From positions 1 through 33,624 of the forward strand of contig JAJYBH010000024.1 in assembly GCA_021779135.1 (NCBI GenBank): a DNA stretch of 33,624 bases. Direction: 5' to 3'. This DNA comes from Deltaproteobacteria bacterium. Lineage in GTDB: Bacteria > Desulfobacterota > Desulfuromonadia > Geobacterales > Pseudopelobacteraceae. Below, in pieces: positions 12,760-20,571 of this stretch. A program made the position numbers and the translations under genes. Below the pieces are notes generated by a model, which ran no database searches, was not told the DNA's origin, and saw nothing but the letters and a program-made list of their open reading frames with translations. Position 1 is the first letter of the stretch, and each line of letters opens with the position of its first letter.

Positions 12760-13017
12760 TCACTCCCACTTATCCTTTGCCTTGGCATCCCCCACCGTCT
12801 GCCACTGCATATTACCAGGATCATCACATCCACCCCGCTTCAAGGGAATTATATGGTCAATCACATAGCCTTTGCGCCCCTTAGAGTAACCAGTTTCCCT
12901 CTTGAACTCGGTCACCGCAGCGCGACTTCTTTTGATTCGGCCATGGTAGTCCCTGGGTATCTGTTGTGCGGATGAATAACAGACCATCCCTGCACTAACC
13001 AGCATCAAAGTGAACAA
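12760..13017 (-). CDS. Small exported HNH nuclease
   Basis: 85 residues from TTG 13017, which has GGAGGTG at 7-10 bases upstream. The N-terminus (MFTLMLVSAGMVCYSSAQQ) looks like a signal peptide with cleavage after SSA. The mature part has an HNH core: DHIIPLKRGG, DPGNMQW and a C-terminal KAKDKWE. Such periplasmic or secreted mini-HNH proteins occur in phages and plasmids. It lies on the strand opposite the lytic genes, 7 bases past the intI stop, tail to tail, so it is probably expressed independently. It might attack incoming DNA or act in lysogenic conversion. Confidence 0.82.
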   Translation of the reverse strand: MFTLMLVSAGMVCYSSAQQIPRDYHGRIKRSRAAVTEFKRETGYSKGRKGYVIDHIIPLKRGGCDDPGNMQWQTVGDAKAKDKWE

Positions 13018-13065
13018 AGCAGCACCTCCAACAGGTTAACCGTATATACTACCAACAAGCAAAAC

Positions 13066-13094
13066 TTGACATCCTAATCCCGTCGCGATATAAG
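13066..13094 (+). promoter_or_regulatory. Sigma70-like promoter just upstream of terminator 1
   Basis: TTGACA (13066-13071), 17-bp spacer and TATAAG (13089-13094). A transcript starting near 13101 would meet the terminator hairpin after about 10 bases. A comparable pair occurs before terminator 2 (TTGACA, 17 bp, CATAAG) and a weaker one before terminator 3 (GTGACA, 17 bp, CATATG). Confidence 0.5.
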
Positions 13095-13110
13095 GCGATA
13101 AATTACCAGC

Positions 13111-13145
13111 AAAGCCCCTTTCTGTCTACCAGAGAGGGGCTTTTT
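13111..13145 (+). terminator. Intrinsic terminator 1
   Basis: A 13-bp stem (13111-13123 with 13131-13143, containing AAAGCCCC and GGGGCTTT, one G-U pair) with a 7-base loop, followed by a T5 tract. The A-rich 5' side would make it work in both directions. It ends the early/integron transcription unit before the lysis operon. Confidence 0.88.
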
Positions 13146-13146
13146 G

Positions 13147-13191
13147 TTTGAATCCCTTCAAATAGAATCTCCCCGACTCATCCCGTAATAT
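13147..13191 (+). promoter_or_regulatory. Late promoter element 1 (lysis operon)
   Basis: Palindrome TTTGAATCCCTTCAAA (13147-13162), TAGAATC (13163-13169), then TAATAT (13186-13191) 16 bp later as a likely -10. The same element occurs at 21681 and 28950, each directly behind a terminator. The absence of a good -35 and the dyad placed just upstream of it fit a Mor/C-activated promoter. Confidence 0.75.
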
Positions 13192-13241
13192 CCCCCACAT
13201 CGAACATACATGACCGGCGGCCAATGCCGACCCAAGACGCC

Positions 13242-13287
13242 CTTCGACTCCGCTCAGGGAGCTTTCGTTTGGTGAGCGAAGTCGAAC
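13242..13287. repeat. REP-like inverted repeat in the lysis leader
   Basis: CTTCGACTCCGCTCAG (13242-13257) and its near complement GTGAGCGAAGTCGAAC (13272-13287) form a 14-bp hairpin with one mismatch in the 5' leader of the endolysin gene. The same 16-mer family recurs at 21366, 21415, 21626, 21659 and 32109. No T-tract follows here. The remaining 13192-13316 shows no other gene or site. Confidence 0.7.
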
Positions 13288-13316
13288 CCCGTCCCGGTCC
13301 ATTTCTGGAGGATGTT

Positions 13317-13961
13317 ATGTTGTCAGCCGACCAATTCAAAGCACTCTTCCCCAATAATAAACACCCTGACATCTGGGCCGCCGCCCTGGCTGCCATCCTG
13401 CCGAAATACGCCATTGACTCTCCGCTCCGTTTGGCTGCATTCCTGGCCGAGGTTGGGCACGAAAGCAATGGATTTACCAGCCTGGTTGAGAATCTCAATT
13501 ACAGCGCCCAGGCCCTGGCCGTCACCTGGCCCAACCGCTATGCCGTAGACCCCAAGGCCAAGACCAAAACTCCAAATGCCCTGGCCATAAAACTCAATCG
13601 CAATCCCGAGGCTATCGCCAACAACGTCTATGCCAATCGCCTGGGCAACGGCAACGAGGCCTCCGGCGATGGCTGGGCACATCGCGGCCGGGGCGGGCTC
13701 CAGTGCACCGGCCGGGGCAACTACATCAATTTCGCCACGGCGATCGGCAAACCATACGCAGAGATCACCGCATACCTGGAAACGCCGGAAGGGGCTGTCG
13801 AATCCGCCTGCTGGTTCTGGTCAACCAATAAGCTCAATCCCCTGGCCGATGCCGAAAAAATCGTGCAAATCACCCGCATCATCAACGGTGGCTATAACGG
13901 GCTGGCTGGCCGGCAGGCCCGTTATGACCAGGCCCGCGCGCTGCTGGCCACCACCGCATGA
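13317..13961 (+). CDS. Endolysin, glycoside hydrolase family 19
   Basis: 214 residues from ATG 13317, with GGAGG 5 bases upstream; the frame is open further upstream but without a start signal. E49 in AEVGHES and E58 in SLVENLNYSA are the likely catalytic pair of the GH19 fold. YANRLGNGNEASGDGWAHRG followed by RGGLQCTGRGNY is the family's most typical stretch. There is no signal peptide, so release needs a holin. It is the first gene of the late lysis operon, as lys is in Mu. It cleaves the peptidoglycan glycan strand. Confidence 0.93.
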   Translation: MLSADQFKALFPNNKHPDIWAAALAAILPKYAIDSPLRLAAFLAEVGHESNGFTSLVENLNYSAQALAVTWPNRYAVDPKAKTKTPNALAIKLNRNPEAIANNVYANRLGNGNEASGDGWAHRGRGGLQCTGRGNYINFATAIGKPYAEITAYLETPEGAVESACWFWSTNKLNPLADAEKIVQITRIINGGYNGLAGRQARYDQARALLATTA

Positions 13962-14107
13962 AACGCTGGGATTGGCAGGGCATAATGGGTGTGGTGATGA
14001 CTCCTCTATGGATTGTCGTGCTCATAGTTTCCGTCCCCGTAGGCAGTGTAATCACCGCAGTCGCATGGCTGTGCAGTTCGATCTCAAATTTTGTGAGAAA
14101 GGGATAA
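13958..14107 (+). CDS. Small membrane protein in the lysis cluster
   Basis: 49 residues from ATG 13958 (ATGA overlap with the endolysin stop) to TAA 14105-14107. A basic/aromatic N-terminus (MKRWDWQGIMG) leads into one long hydrophobic segment (about 9-42: VVMTPLWIVVLIVSVPVG...VITAVAWLC) and a basic tail (FVRKG). The size and place beside the endolysin suggest a holin or holin partner, but one transmembrane span and no family match leave this open. The overlap supports it as real. Confidence 0.6.
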   Translation: MKRWDWQGIMGVVMTPLWIVVLIVSVPVGSVITAVAWLCSSISNFVRKG

Positions 14108-14117
14108 CTCTGACTAT

Positions 14118-14588
14118 ATGAGAATCGCCGATCACACTACCGCCGAGGCCGCCCGTCACGGCATCGCCCGTAGCCCACACTGGCCGAAGGTTGAAAAGGC
14201 TTTCGCAGCTGAAAACCCGCTCTGCGCATGTTGCGGCAAGGGTCCGATCCAGGTGCATCACCGTTTTCCCTTCCATTACGTGATCGCCCTGGGCCGTCCG
14301 GATCTGGAACTGGATCCCCGCAACCTGATCTCGCTCTGCGAGTCGGAAAAGGGCATCGAAGACGACAATCACCACCTGCTGATCGGGCACCTGGATGATT
14401 TCAAGAGCAGCAACATGACAGTCAGTGACGATGTAATCCTGTTTGCCGGGCTGACAAAAGAGCAGATCAGCAGCGATGAACGGTGGCTACTGAAAAAGAA
14501 AATCCGGCTAAAACTATTGGACCAGATGATGGATGAGGATAAAGCGGAATTTATACAGCGGATGAACGAAATGTTCCCGCTCAACTAA
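14118..14588 (+). CDS. HNH endonuclease-like protein
   Basis: 156 residues. The N-terminal half holds an HNH-type zinc finger: CACCGKG, then IQVHHRFPFHYV, DPRNLISLCES and NHHLLIGH. The C-terminal half (TKEQISSDERWLLKKKIRLK and a charged helix) is unassigned. HNH proteins are often encoded near the terminase of phages and support DNA packaging or cleavage; this one precedes the terminase by about 1.6 kb. The ribosome site is weak (AAGGGATAA at 14 or more bases). Confidence 0.82.
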   Translation: MRIADHTTAEAARHGIARSPHWPKVEKAFAAENPLCACCGKGPIQVHHRFPFHYVIALGRPDLELDPRNLISLCESEKGIEDDNHHLLIGHLDDFKSSNMTVSDDVILFAGLTKEQISSDERWLLKKKIRLKLLDQMMDEDKAEFIQRMNEMFPLN

Positions 14589-14617
14589 GGCGAAAGCCAC
14601 AAAAAAGGAGCCCAATT

Positions 14618-14893
14618 ATGAAAAGTCTGAAAAGTCTGTTCTGTTTTACCCTGATAGTCCTGGTATGCGCCGTAACCGCGTTTGCAGCTGATCCGGTCGC
14701 TACCGTTGCCGTAGCACCTATCGCCACGGTTTCGATTTTGGACTGGTTCAAGCAAAACTCTGCCGCAATTTTCGGGGCGCTCTTTGCCATCAGTGAAGTT
14801 CTGGGGGCTATACCAGGTTTCAAAGGCAACGGCATTTTCGATACCATTGTCAAGGCCTTGTCAATTCTGAGCAATAAACAAGAGGCCCTCTAA
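14618..14893 (+). CDS. Exported/membrane protein of the lysis cluster
   Basis: 91 residues, AAAAGGAG upstream of the ATG. The N-terminus MKSLKSLFCFTLIVLVCAVT, then AFAADP, is a clear Sec signal with cleavage after AFA. A second hydrophobic region (about 48-68, AAIFGALFAISEVLGAIPGF) may span or associate with the membrane. It could be a signal-arrest holin-type or periplasmic lysis factor; no family recognised. The stop shares one base with the next start. Confidence 0.7.
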   Translation: MKSLKSLFCFTLIVLVCAVTAFAADPVATVAVAPIATVSILDWFKQNSAAIFGALFAISEVLGAIPGFKGNGIFDTIVKALSILSNKQEAL

Positions 14894-15192
14894 TGGTAGC
14901 CATGATTTCCAGCATCCTGGGCATTATCGCCATGATGCTGGAAATCTGGATGCAAAACAGACCAAACGCACAGGAGACCCGCTATGCGGAAATACAAACA
15001 GGCCGCAAGGATATTGCCGCTGGCAATGGCGATGCTGTTAATGCTCGCATTGATCGGCTGCTCACTGTTACCAACTCGGGTAACGACCCTTCAGGGGAAC
15101 AACACAGTGAAATTACAGCAGGGCGCATCAGCGCCGTTCTCGGGGTGGCTGCTGCAGGACGAGGCCCTGGTGCGGATACTGGAAAAAGCTGA
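14893..15192 (+). CDS. Small membrane-anchored protein, possible inner-membrane spanin
   Basis: 99 residues. A hydrophobic N-terminus (ISSILGIIAMMLEIWM) is followed by a polar segment (ETRYAEIQTGRKDIAAGNGD, then AVNARIDRLLT). The last third has a low-complexity Gly/Ala character and is overlapped in the +1 frame by the lipoprotein gene below. The arrangement resembles Rz/Rz1. The segment up to about residue 57 is the best supported. The true C-terminus may be selected only by the overlapping gene. Confidence 0.6.
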   Translation: MVAMISSILGIIAMMLEIWMQNRPNAQETRYAEIQTGRKDIAAGNGDAVNARIDRLLTVTNSGNDPSGEQHSEITAGRISAVLGVAAAGRGPGADTGKS

Positions 15193-15220
15193 AAACTGCC
15201 AGGGAAAAACGGTTAACTGA
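14984..15220 (+). CDS. Overlapping lipoprotein, possible Rz1-like outer-membrane spanin
   Basis: 78 residues, ATG 14984 inside the preceding gene in the +1 frame (209-base overlap), with CAGGAG upstream. A basic N-terminus, hydrophobic core (LAMAMLLMLALIG) and lipobox LIGC at about 23-26 predict a lipoprotein. The mature part is short and polar. Nested +1-frame lipoproteins next to endolysins are typical of Rz1 o-spanins, which connect to the inner-membrane partner and fuse membranes. It lacks the strong Pro richness of classical Rz1, so the role is inferred from arrangement. Confidence 0.7.
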   Translation: MRKYKQAARILPLAMAMLLMLALIGCSLLPTRVTTLQGNNTVKLQQGASAPFSGWLLQDEALVRILEKAENCQGKTVN

Positions 15221-15429
15221 TGGACGAAATCGACCAGGCTCAGAGTAATAACGAAGATTTCCAGGCGTTTGCGCTGAAGTTGAATCAGCGCAAACGCGAA
15301 CCCGGCAACTATACCGGTGTCTGGTGTCTGGATTGCGATGAGGTGATCCCCGAGAAACGACGGCAGGCGGTACCAGGCTGTCGCAGATGTATAGATTGCC
15401 AGGAAACATTCGAAATGGAGGCGGCATGA
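15220..15429 (+). CDS. DksA/TraR-type zinc finger protein
   Basis: 69 residues. The C-terminal CLDCDEVIPEKRRQAVPGCR, then RCIDCQ, is the four-cysteine zinc finger of the DksA/TraR family, with the typical spacing of about 17 residues between Cys pairs. The N-terminus is a short acidic helix. TraR-like phage proteins bind RNA polymerase through the secondary channel and mimic DksA-ppGpp. Mu-like phages commonly carry one in this position. It starts at the last base of the lipoprotein stop. Confidence 0.88.
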   Translation: MDEIDQAQSNNEDFQAFALKLNQRKREPGNYTGVWCLDCDEVIPEKRRQAVPGCRRCIDCQETFEMEAA

Positions 15430-15854
15430 CACCCGATTACCCCGATTACCCCAAGTGGAAACTCGTTTTAGACCTGATCCAGATGTTGGGGACTGTCGCC
15501 GTAGCTATCTATGTCTGGTGGAGTAACCGGGAAAAAGTAACCTCTCAGCGCTTTTCAGCTCTCGAAAAAGAGGTAGCGGAGCGGCTTAAAAAGACTGATC
15601 TGGATGAAGCCAAGATTGCTCGCGACCTTCACTGTTCGGACCATAAAAACGAGACTAAAGCGCTTAGTAAGGCGTACGCAGATCTGCATATTGAGGTCAC
15701 TCGCCTTCCGGATCGCCGTGAGATAACGAATCTGGATAACACGATGAAACAGCTGGCTGAAAAGCTCGGCAACCTGGATGGCCGCATGTCCGGCATGAAC
15801 CGGGCTGTTGATTTGATTAACGAATTTTTGATTGACCAGGGAGGGAAAAAATAA
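15426..15854 (+). CDS. DUF2730-like membrane-anchored coiled-coil protein (Mu gp25-like)
   Basis: 142 residues from ATG 15426 (TGGAGG upstream, overlapping the zinc-finger gene's stop); an upstream in-frame ATG at 15387 is internal to that gene. One transmembrane segment (about 14-30, LVLDLIQMLGTVAVAIYVWW) is followed by a long predicted coiled coil with heptad-like Leu/Ile. This layout and position match DUF2730. The function is unknown. With its N-terminal anchor and coiled coil, an i-spanin role is an alternative. Confidence 0.75.
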   Translation: MTPDYPDYPKWKLVLDLIQMLGTVAVAIYVWWSNREKVTSQRFSALEKEVAERLKKTDLDEAKIARDLHCSDHKNETKALSKAYADLHIEVTRLPDRREITNLDNTMKQLAEKLGNLDGRMSGMNRAVDLINEFLIDQGGKK

Positions 15855-16159
15855 TGGGCAACTTTGCTGACGTCATCACAGCCGACATTCGGCTGGTCCT
15901 GCTGCGCTTCTTGATGGAAAGCGATGGCGACTACCGGCTCAACTCCTCTATCCTGCACAAGCTGTTGGACATGAAAGCAGGCTATACAACACCGCGCGAT
16001 AAAATGCTTACCGAGCTGTTCTGGCTCAAAGAGCAGGGGCTGATCGAACTGGAGGAGTCCGGAAGCATCTACATCGCTACCCTCACGCAGCGTGGCATGG
16101 ATATCGCCTCCGGATCGGCCCGCCTGCCAGGCGTCGCCCGACCCAGCCCAAGGACTTAA
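15854..16159 (+). CDS. Winged-helix phage protein (Mu gp26-like)
   Basis: 101 residues, start overlapping the previous TAA. RLVLLRFLMESDGDYRLNSS, then ILHKLLD...TPRDKMLTELFWLKEQGLIE, reads as a winged helix-turn-helix with a beta wing (SGSIYIATLTQRG). The family is fixed between the DUF2730-type gene and the small terminase in Mu-like phages. DNA binding is likely, perhaps linked to packaging, but untested. Confidence 0.82.
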   Translation: MGNFADVITADIRLVLLRFLMESDGDYRLNSSILHKLLDMKAGYTTPRDKMLTELFWLKEQGLIELEESGSIYIATLTQRGMDIASGSARLPGVARPSPRT

Positions 16160-16162
16160 ACC

Positions 16163-16732
16163 ATGCCAAAGCCGTCCACCATAGAAATATTGCCCCCCGA
16201 AATCAAGGCCCAGTTGCAGGCCTGGCTCCAGGATCCCCGCATCACCCAGCTGGAGGCAACCGAGCGGGCCAATAGCCTGCTGGAACTGGCCGGCCATCCG
16301 GAGCGGGTCACAAAGAGCGCCGTCAACCGCTATGCTGTGCGCATGGAGGAGGTTGGTGCCAAGCTGCGCCAGAGCCGTGAAGTGGCCCAGATGTACATTG
16401 CCCAGGTCGGCGCAGCGCCCCAGGGGCAATCCGGACTGCTGATCAATGAAATGCTGAGGTCAATGGCATTTGAAGTGTCGTTAAAGATGCAAGAGGCCGA
16501 CGCCGGAGACCCGGAGTCAATGGCAGCCACCATCAATCAGCTCAAAAACCTGGCCCTCACTATGCAGCGCCTGGAGCAGAGCGCTACCATCAACGTCAAG
16601 CGAGAGAACGAGATCAAGAGACAAGCCCTGGAAGAGGCCACCAAAACCATGGAGGCTACCGCCAAGAGCGAAGGCGTGACGGCCGAGACTATACAGCGCA
16701 TTCGGCGTGATGTTCTCATGATGGCTGGATAA
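16163..16732 (+). CDS. Terminase small subunit (DUF3486, Mu gp27-like)
   Basis: 189 residues. The N-terminal region (PPEIKAQLQAWLQDPRITQL...LLELAGHPERVTKSAVNRYA) is the DUF3486 HTH-like DNA-binding part. A long helical middle and C-terminal coiled coil (ENEIKRQALEEATKTMEATA) would support ring assembly. It should recognise the phage end for headful packaging. The TAA overlaps the large subunit start. Assigned by sequence pattern plus fixed order next to the gp28-like gene. Confidence 0.9.
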   Translation: MPKPSTIEILPPEIKAQLQAWLQDPRITQLEATERANSLLELAGHPERVTKSAVNRYAVRMEEVGAKLRQSREVAQMYIAQVGAAPQGQSGLLINEMLRSMAFEVSLKMQEADAGDPESMAATINQLKNLALTMQRLEQSATINVKRENEIKRQALEEATKTMEATAKSEGVTAETIQRIRRDVLMMAG

Positions 16733-18180
16733 TGACGGTCAAGGCCAAGAACATACCCGCCAACCCCGGCGGTCTGTTCCTCCCCTACCAGGAGAAGTGG
16801 ATCGTCGATCGCTCCAGGTTGAAGCTGATGGAAAAGGCCCGCCAGATTGGTCTGTCCTGGTCTACCGCCTACGCCGCCGATGAGCGCACCGCCGAGGCCG
16901 GATCCCGTTTCGACCAATGGATCTCCAGTCGTGATGATCTCCAAGCGCGCCTGGTAATCGAAGACTGCAAGATGTTCGCAAAGGTGCTCGACCTGGCTGC
17001 CCAGGATCTGGGCGAGTTGGTCATCGATCCGGAAAAGAAGATTTCCGCCTATGTGCTGCACTTCGCCAACGGTCGACGGATCCACTCCATGTCGTCCAAC
17101 CCGGATGCTCAGGCCGGCAAGCGTGGTGGCCGTATCCTGGATGAATTCGCCCTGCATCCGGATCCCCGGAAACTCTGGTCAATTGCCTATCCCGGTATAA
17201 CCTGGGGCGGTAACATGGAAGTAATCTCCACCCACCGTGGTAGTGGAAACTTCTTTAACCAGCTGATCCGCGAGATCCGAGAACACAACAACCCCAAGAA
17301 GATCAGCCTACATCGTGTAACGCTCCAGGATGCCCTCGATCAAGGTTTTCTCTATAAGTTACAGCAGTCGCTTCCTGATGATCACGAGATCCAGGAGATG
17401 GACGAGGCTGCCTACTTCGATTTCATCCGTTCCGGCTGCGCCGATGAAGAGTCGTTCCAGCAGGAATACATGTGTGTCCCGGCCGACGATGCCAGCGCCT
17501 TCCTGGAATACGACCTGATCGCCGGCTGCGAGTACAGCAGCGGTGAAGTATGGGAGATGGAATTTGACGACTTATCCGGTGTCTGGAAGTACAACGGCAA
17601 GGGTCGCCTGTTTGCCGGTCTCGATATCGGCCGCAAAAAGGATTTGACCGTGCTCTGGATACTGGAGCTATTAGGCGATACGCTCTATACCCGCAAGATC
17701 ATCGAGCTGAAGAATATGAGCAAACCGAACCAGGAGAAGGTGATCTGGCCCTGGATGGCCTTATGCGCCCGTACATGCCTGGACTATACCGGCATCGGTA
17801 TCGGCTGGGGTGATGACGCCCAGCGCAAGTTCGGAGAGTATCGCGTCGAATGCGTCACATTTACTAGCCGCGTCAAAGAAGCCTTGGCCTATCCGGTTCG
17901 CGGCAAGATGGAAGACAAGAAGCTGCGCATTCCCTACAAACCCGAGGTCCGCGCGGATCTGCGCGCCGTCACCAAGGAAACGACCGTTGCCGGCAATATC
18001 CGCTTTACCGCAGAACGCTCCGAGAATGGCCATGCCGACCGCTTCTGGGCGCTGGCCCTGGCGATTCATGCAGCGGGCAATGGCGTGTCGCCCATCGAAT
18101 TTACAACCTCCGGCCCCTCCGGAATGCGGCTTTCTTCCGGGTCCACCATGAATAACTTTATGAGGTCTATCAATGGCTGA
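16732..18180 (+). CDS. Terminase large subunit (Mu gp28-like)
   Basis: 482 residues. The ATPase domain has a degenerate Walker A typical of this group (EKARQIGLSWS, about 32-42) and a Walker B-like GGRILDEF (about 131-138). The RNase-H-like nuclease domain begins at about 295 (FAGLDIGRKKDLTVLWILE), with acidic residues for metal binding. It pumps DNA into the prohead and cuts host-joined DNA at headful. The ATG overlaps the preceding stop and the end overlaps the portal gene by 8 bases. Confidence 0.95.
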   Translation: MTVKAKNIPANPGGLFLPYQEKWIVDRSRLKLMEKARQIGLSWSTAYAADERTAEAGSRFDQWISSRDDLQARLVIEDCKMFAKVLDLAAQDLGELVIDPEKKISAYVLHFANGRRIHSMSSNPDAQAGKRGGRILDEFALHPDPRKLWSIAYPGITWGGNMEVISTHRGSGNFFNQLIREIREHNNPKKISLHRVTLQDALDQGFLYKLQQSLPDDHEIQEMDEAAYFDFIRSGCADEESFQQEYMCVPADDASAFLEYDLIAGCEYSSGEVWEMEFDDLSGVWKYNGKGRLFAGLDIGRKKDLTVLWILELLGDTLYTRKIIELKNMSKPNQEKVIWPWMALCARTCLDYTGIGIGWGDDAQRKFGEYRVECVTFTSRVKEALAYPVRGKMEDKKLRIPYKPEVRADLRAVTKETTVAGNIRFTAERSENGHADRFWALALAIHAAGNGVSPIEFTTSGPSGMRLSSGSTMNNFMRSING

Positions 18181-19750
18181 CGATACTATCCTGGATTTCA
18201 ACCCGACTATCTCGATAGATGGTAAACGACCGCTCACCAACGAGATCGCCTCGGCCGCCACCGATGTGGACATGTTCCAGGGCTGGCTGCCGGTCATGGA
18301 AAACACTGATCCAGTCCTGGGTGCCGAAGGTGGTGGCAACATCGCTCTCTATGATCAGATCGGTAGGGATCCGCGCGTCGCCGCCTCGCTTCGTACCCGC
18401 GCCAAGGCCGTCACCGGCCGCGAGTGGCAGATCGTGCCTTTTTCCCAGGATGCACGTGATATCCAGATCGCCGAGTACGTCGACAAGGTTTTCAAGAATT
18501 TCCCCTATGACCTGAGCCGCAGGCCGATCCTGCGCGGTGGCGTGCTGAAAGGTTACAGCGTCGGCGAAGTGATGTGGGATTACAGCGAGGGCGATACCTT
18601 CATCAAAAATATCCACTATCGCCACCAGCGCCGCTTCCGCTTCGCACCCAACGGTAACCTGCATCTGATGACCCTGGGCAATCCCTATCCCGGCATTGAT
18701 GTCACCGTCGATGCCTCCACCGGGCTGCCGCTCAAGAAGTTCCAGGTATTCACCTTCGGCGATGAGGTTACAACCCCTTACGGCAACGGTCTGGGACAGG
18801 AGCTGTACTGGCCCTGGTGGTTCAAGAAAAACGGCATCAAGTTCTGGCTGGTCTTTATCGAAAAGTTCGCTTCGCCTACAGCTGCAGGCGAATACGATGA
18901 CGGCACCGATCCGGCCAAGCAGCAGGAACTGCTCTCGGCAGCCGCTTCGCTGCACTCCAACTCGGCCGTCATCTATCCCAAGGGGATGAACCTCAAACTG
19001 ATCGAGGCGGCCCGTGGCGGCAATATCAGCTCCTACAAAGAGCTGTGCGATTTCATGAACGATGAGATGACGATCGCCATCCTTGGGCAGACTGCCACCA
19101 CAAGCGGCAAACCGGGTGGATTGGGCAATGCCGAAGAGCAGCAGCAGGTACTGGACGATTACCTAAAAGACGATGGCGATTCCCTATGCGAAGCGCAGAA
19201 TGATCGCGCGGGTGGCGTCATCCCCTGGCTCGTGGATTATCAGTTCCCTGGTGCCAAGCTCTATCCCAAAATCATGATCAAATCCGGTGACGAAGACGAC
19301 AGTAAAACCCTGGCCGAGAGGGATAAGAACCTGTCCGAGGCTATGGACAGGAGCGGGCTGCGCTTCTCCCGCTCCTATTATGTCCGGACCCATGGTCTGG
19401 AGGATGGCGATCTTGAGGATACCTTGCCAACGGTTCCTCCCCAGGGCCAAATTGATAAAAAGAAAAATTTGCCTGTTTCGGTCGATTTTGCCGAAGGCGC
19501 CGCACCATTCCCCGGCGAGCCGGAGCTGGACGTGCTGGCCGAATCCTTCACTCCGGAAGCACTGCAAACCCTCATTGAAGGACCATTAAAACCGCTCTTT
19601 AAGTTGATCAAAGAAGGTGGCAACCTGGTCGATCTGATGGACGATCTGGTCAAACTATTCCCTGAGATGGACACCGATGCGCTCCAGGACAAGCTGGCCC
19701 GGATGATCTTCGTGGCCGAGGTCTGGGGAAGGCTGCAGGCCGATGAATAA
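18173..19750 (+). CDS. Portal protein (DUF935, Mu gp29-like)
   Basis: 525 residues. The opening IALYDQIGRDPRVAASLRTR, then AKAVTGREWQI, is characteristic of DUF935 portals. The central body includes NGLGQELYWPWWFKKNGIKF and a TATTSGKPGGLGNAEEQQQV stretch. The C-terminal part after about 430 is acidic and helical. Twelve copies would form the DNA entry vertex. Overlaps of 8 bases on each side are consistent with tight coupling in the head operon. Confidence 0.95.
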   Translation: MADDTILDFNPTISIDGKRPLTNEIASAATDVDMFQGWLPVMENTDPVLGAEGGGNIALYDQIGRDPRVAASLRTRAKAVTGREWQIVPFSQDARDIQIAEYVDKVFKNFPYDLSRRPILRGGVLKGYSVGEVMWDYSEGDTFIKNIHYRHQRRFRFAPNGNLHLMTLGNPYPGIDVTVDASTGLPLKKFQVFTFGDEVTTPYGNGLGQELYWPWWFKKNGIKFWLVFIEKFASPTAAGEYDDGTDPAKQQELLSAAASLHSNSAVIYPKGMNLKLIEAARGGNISSYKELCDFMNDEMTIAILGQTATTSGKPGGLGNAEEQQQVLDDYLKDDGDSLCEAQNDRAGGVIPWLVDYQFPGAKLYPKIMIKSGDEDDSKTLAERDKNLSEAMDRSGLRFSRSYYVRTHGLEDGDLEDTLPTVPPQGQIDKKKNLPVSVDFAEGAAPFPGEPELDVLAESFTPEALQTLIEGPLKPLFKLIKEGGNLVDLMDDLVKLFPEMDTDALQDKLARMIFVAEVWGRLQADE

Positions 19751-20561
19751 AGTCGACCTGGCATACGCCTTCGGCCTCAAGCCCGAAAAAGCGATCGATT
19801 ACTTCAAATCCAAAGGCTATGCCTTTTCCTGGGACTGGGAGGAGGTGTGGCAGGAAGCTCACACTAAGGCCTTTACCGTGGCCAAGGTCCTGCGCATGGA
19901 CATCCTCCAGGATATCCGCGACGGCGTCCAGCAGGCGCTGGATAATGGCATCACCTTCCAGGAGTTCAGAAAAACCCTGGAACCGACCCTGCGGGCCAAG
20001 GGGTGGTGGGGTAAACAGGAACATGTCGACGAAAGCACCGGCGAGATCACTGACGTCCAGCTGGGCAGCCCTTATCGCCTGCGCACCATCTTCGACCAAA
20101 ACCTTCAGACCGCCTACAACGTCGGCCGCTACCGCAGCCAGATGGAGATGGCTGATGTGCGTCCCTTCTGGGAATACGTGGCCGTCATGGACGCCCGCAC
20201 CCGTCCGTCTCATGCTGCGCTCAATGGTCGTGTTTTCCGAGCTGATGATCCCTTCTGGGATTCTTTCTACCCGCCCAACGGCTGGCGCTGCCGCTGCCGG
20301 GTGCGCTCGCTGGACGGCGGCGACCTCAAGGATGGAGGGCTCAAGCTGGAAAGCTCCGCCGGCAAGATCACCAGCCGCGAGGAACTGGTTTCCAAAAAGA
20401 CCGGTGAGATGCAGCCGGTGGCGGTCTTTACCGCCCTTGACCCGATCAGTGGCAAACGGGTCAGTACCGCTCCGGATGTCGGCTGGTCCTATAACCCCGG
20501 TGCTGTTGAATGGAAGCCGGACATGAGCAAGTACAGCCCGGAGATCAAGGCATTGTTCTAA
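19743..20561 (+). CDS. F: Head morphogenesis protein (Mu gpF/gp30-like)
   Basis: 272 residues. The C-terminal half has the phage Mu protein F-like signature: NVGRYRSQMEMADVRPFWEY, then RTRPSHAALNGRVFRADDPF and PPNGWRCRCRVRSL. The protein is a minor head component needed for capsid assembly and stability. The frame begins 8 bases inside the portal gene. It is shorter than Mu gpF (about 430), which suggests loss of a C-terminal extension. Confidence 0.93.
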   Translation: MNKVDLAYAFGLKPEKAIDYFKSKGYAFSWDWEEVWQEAHTKAFTVAKVLRMDILQDIRDGVQQALDNGITFQEFRKTLEPTLRAKGWWGKQEHVDESTGEITDVQLGSPYRLRTIFDQNLQTAYNVGRYRSQMEMADVRPFWEYVAVMDARTRPSHAALNGRVFRADDPFWDSFYPPNGWRCRCRVRSLDGGDLKDGGLKLESSAGKITSREELVSKKTGEMQPVAVFTALDPISGKRVSTAPDVGWSYNPGAVEWKPDMSKYSPEIKALF

Positions 20562-20571
20562 AGGGGGGAGT

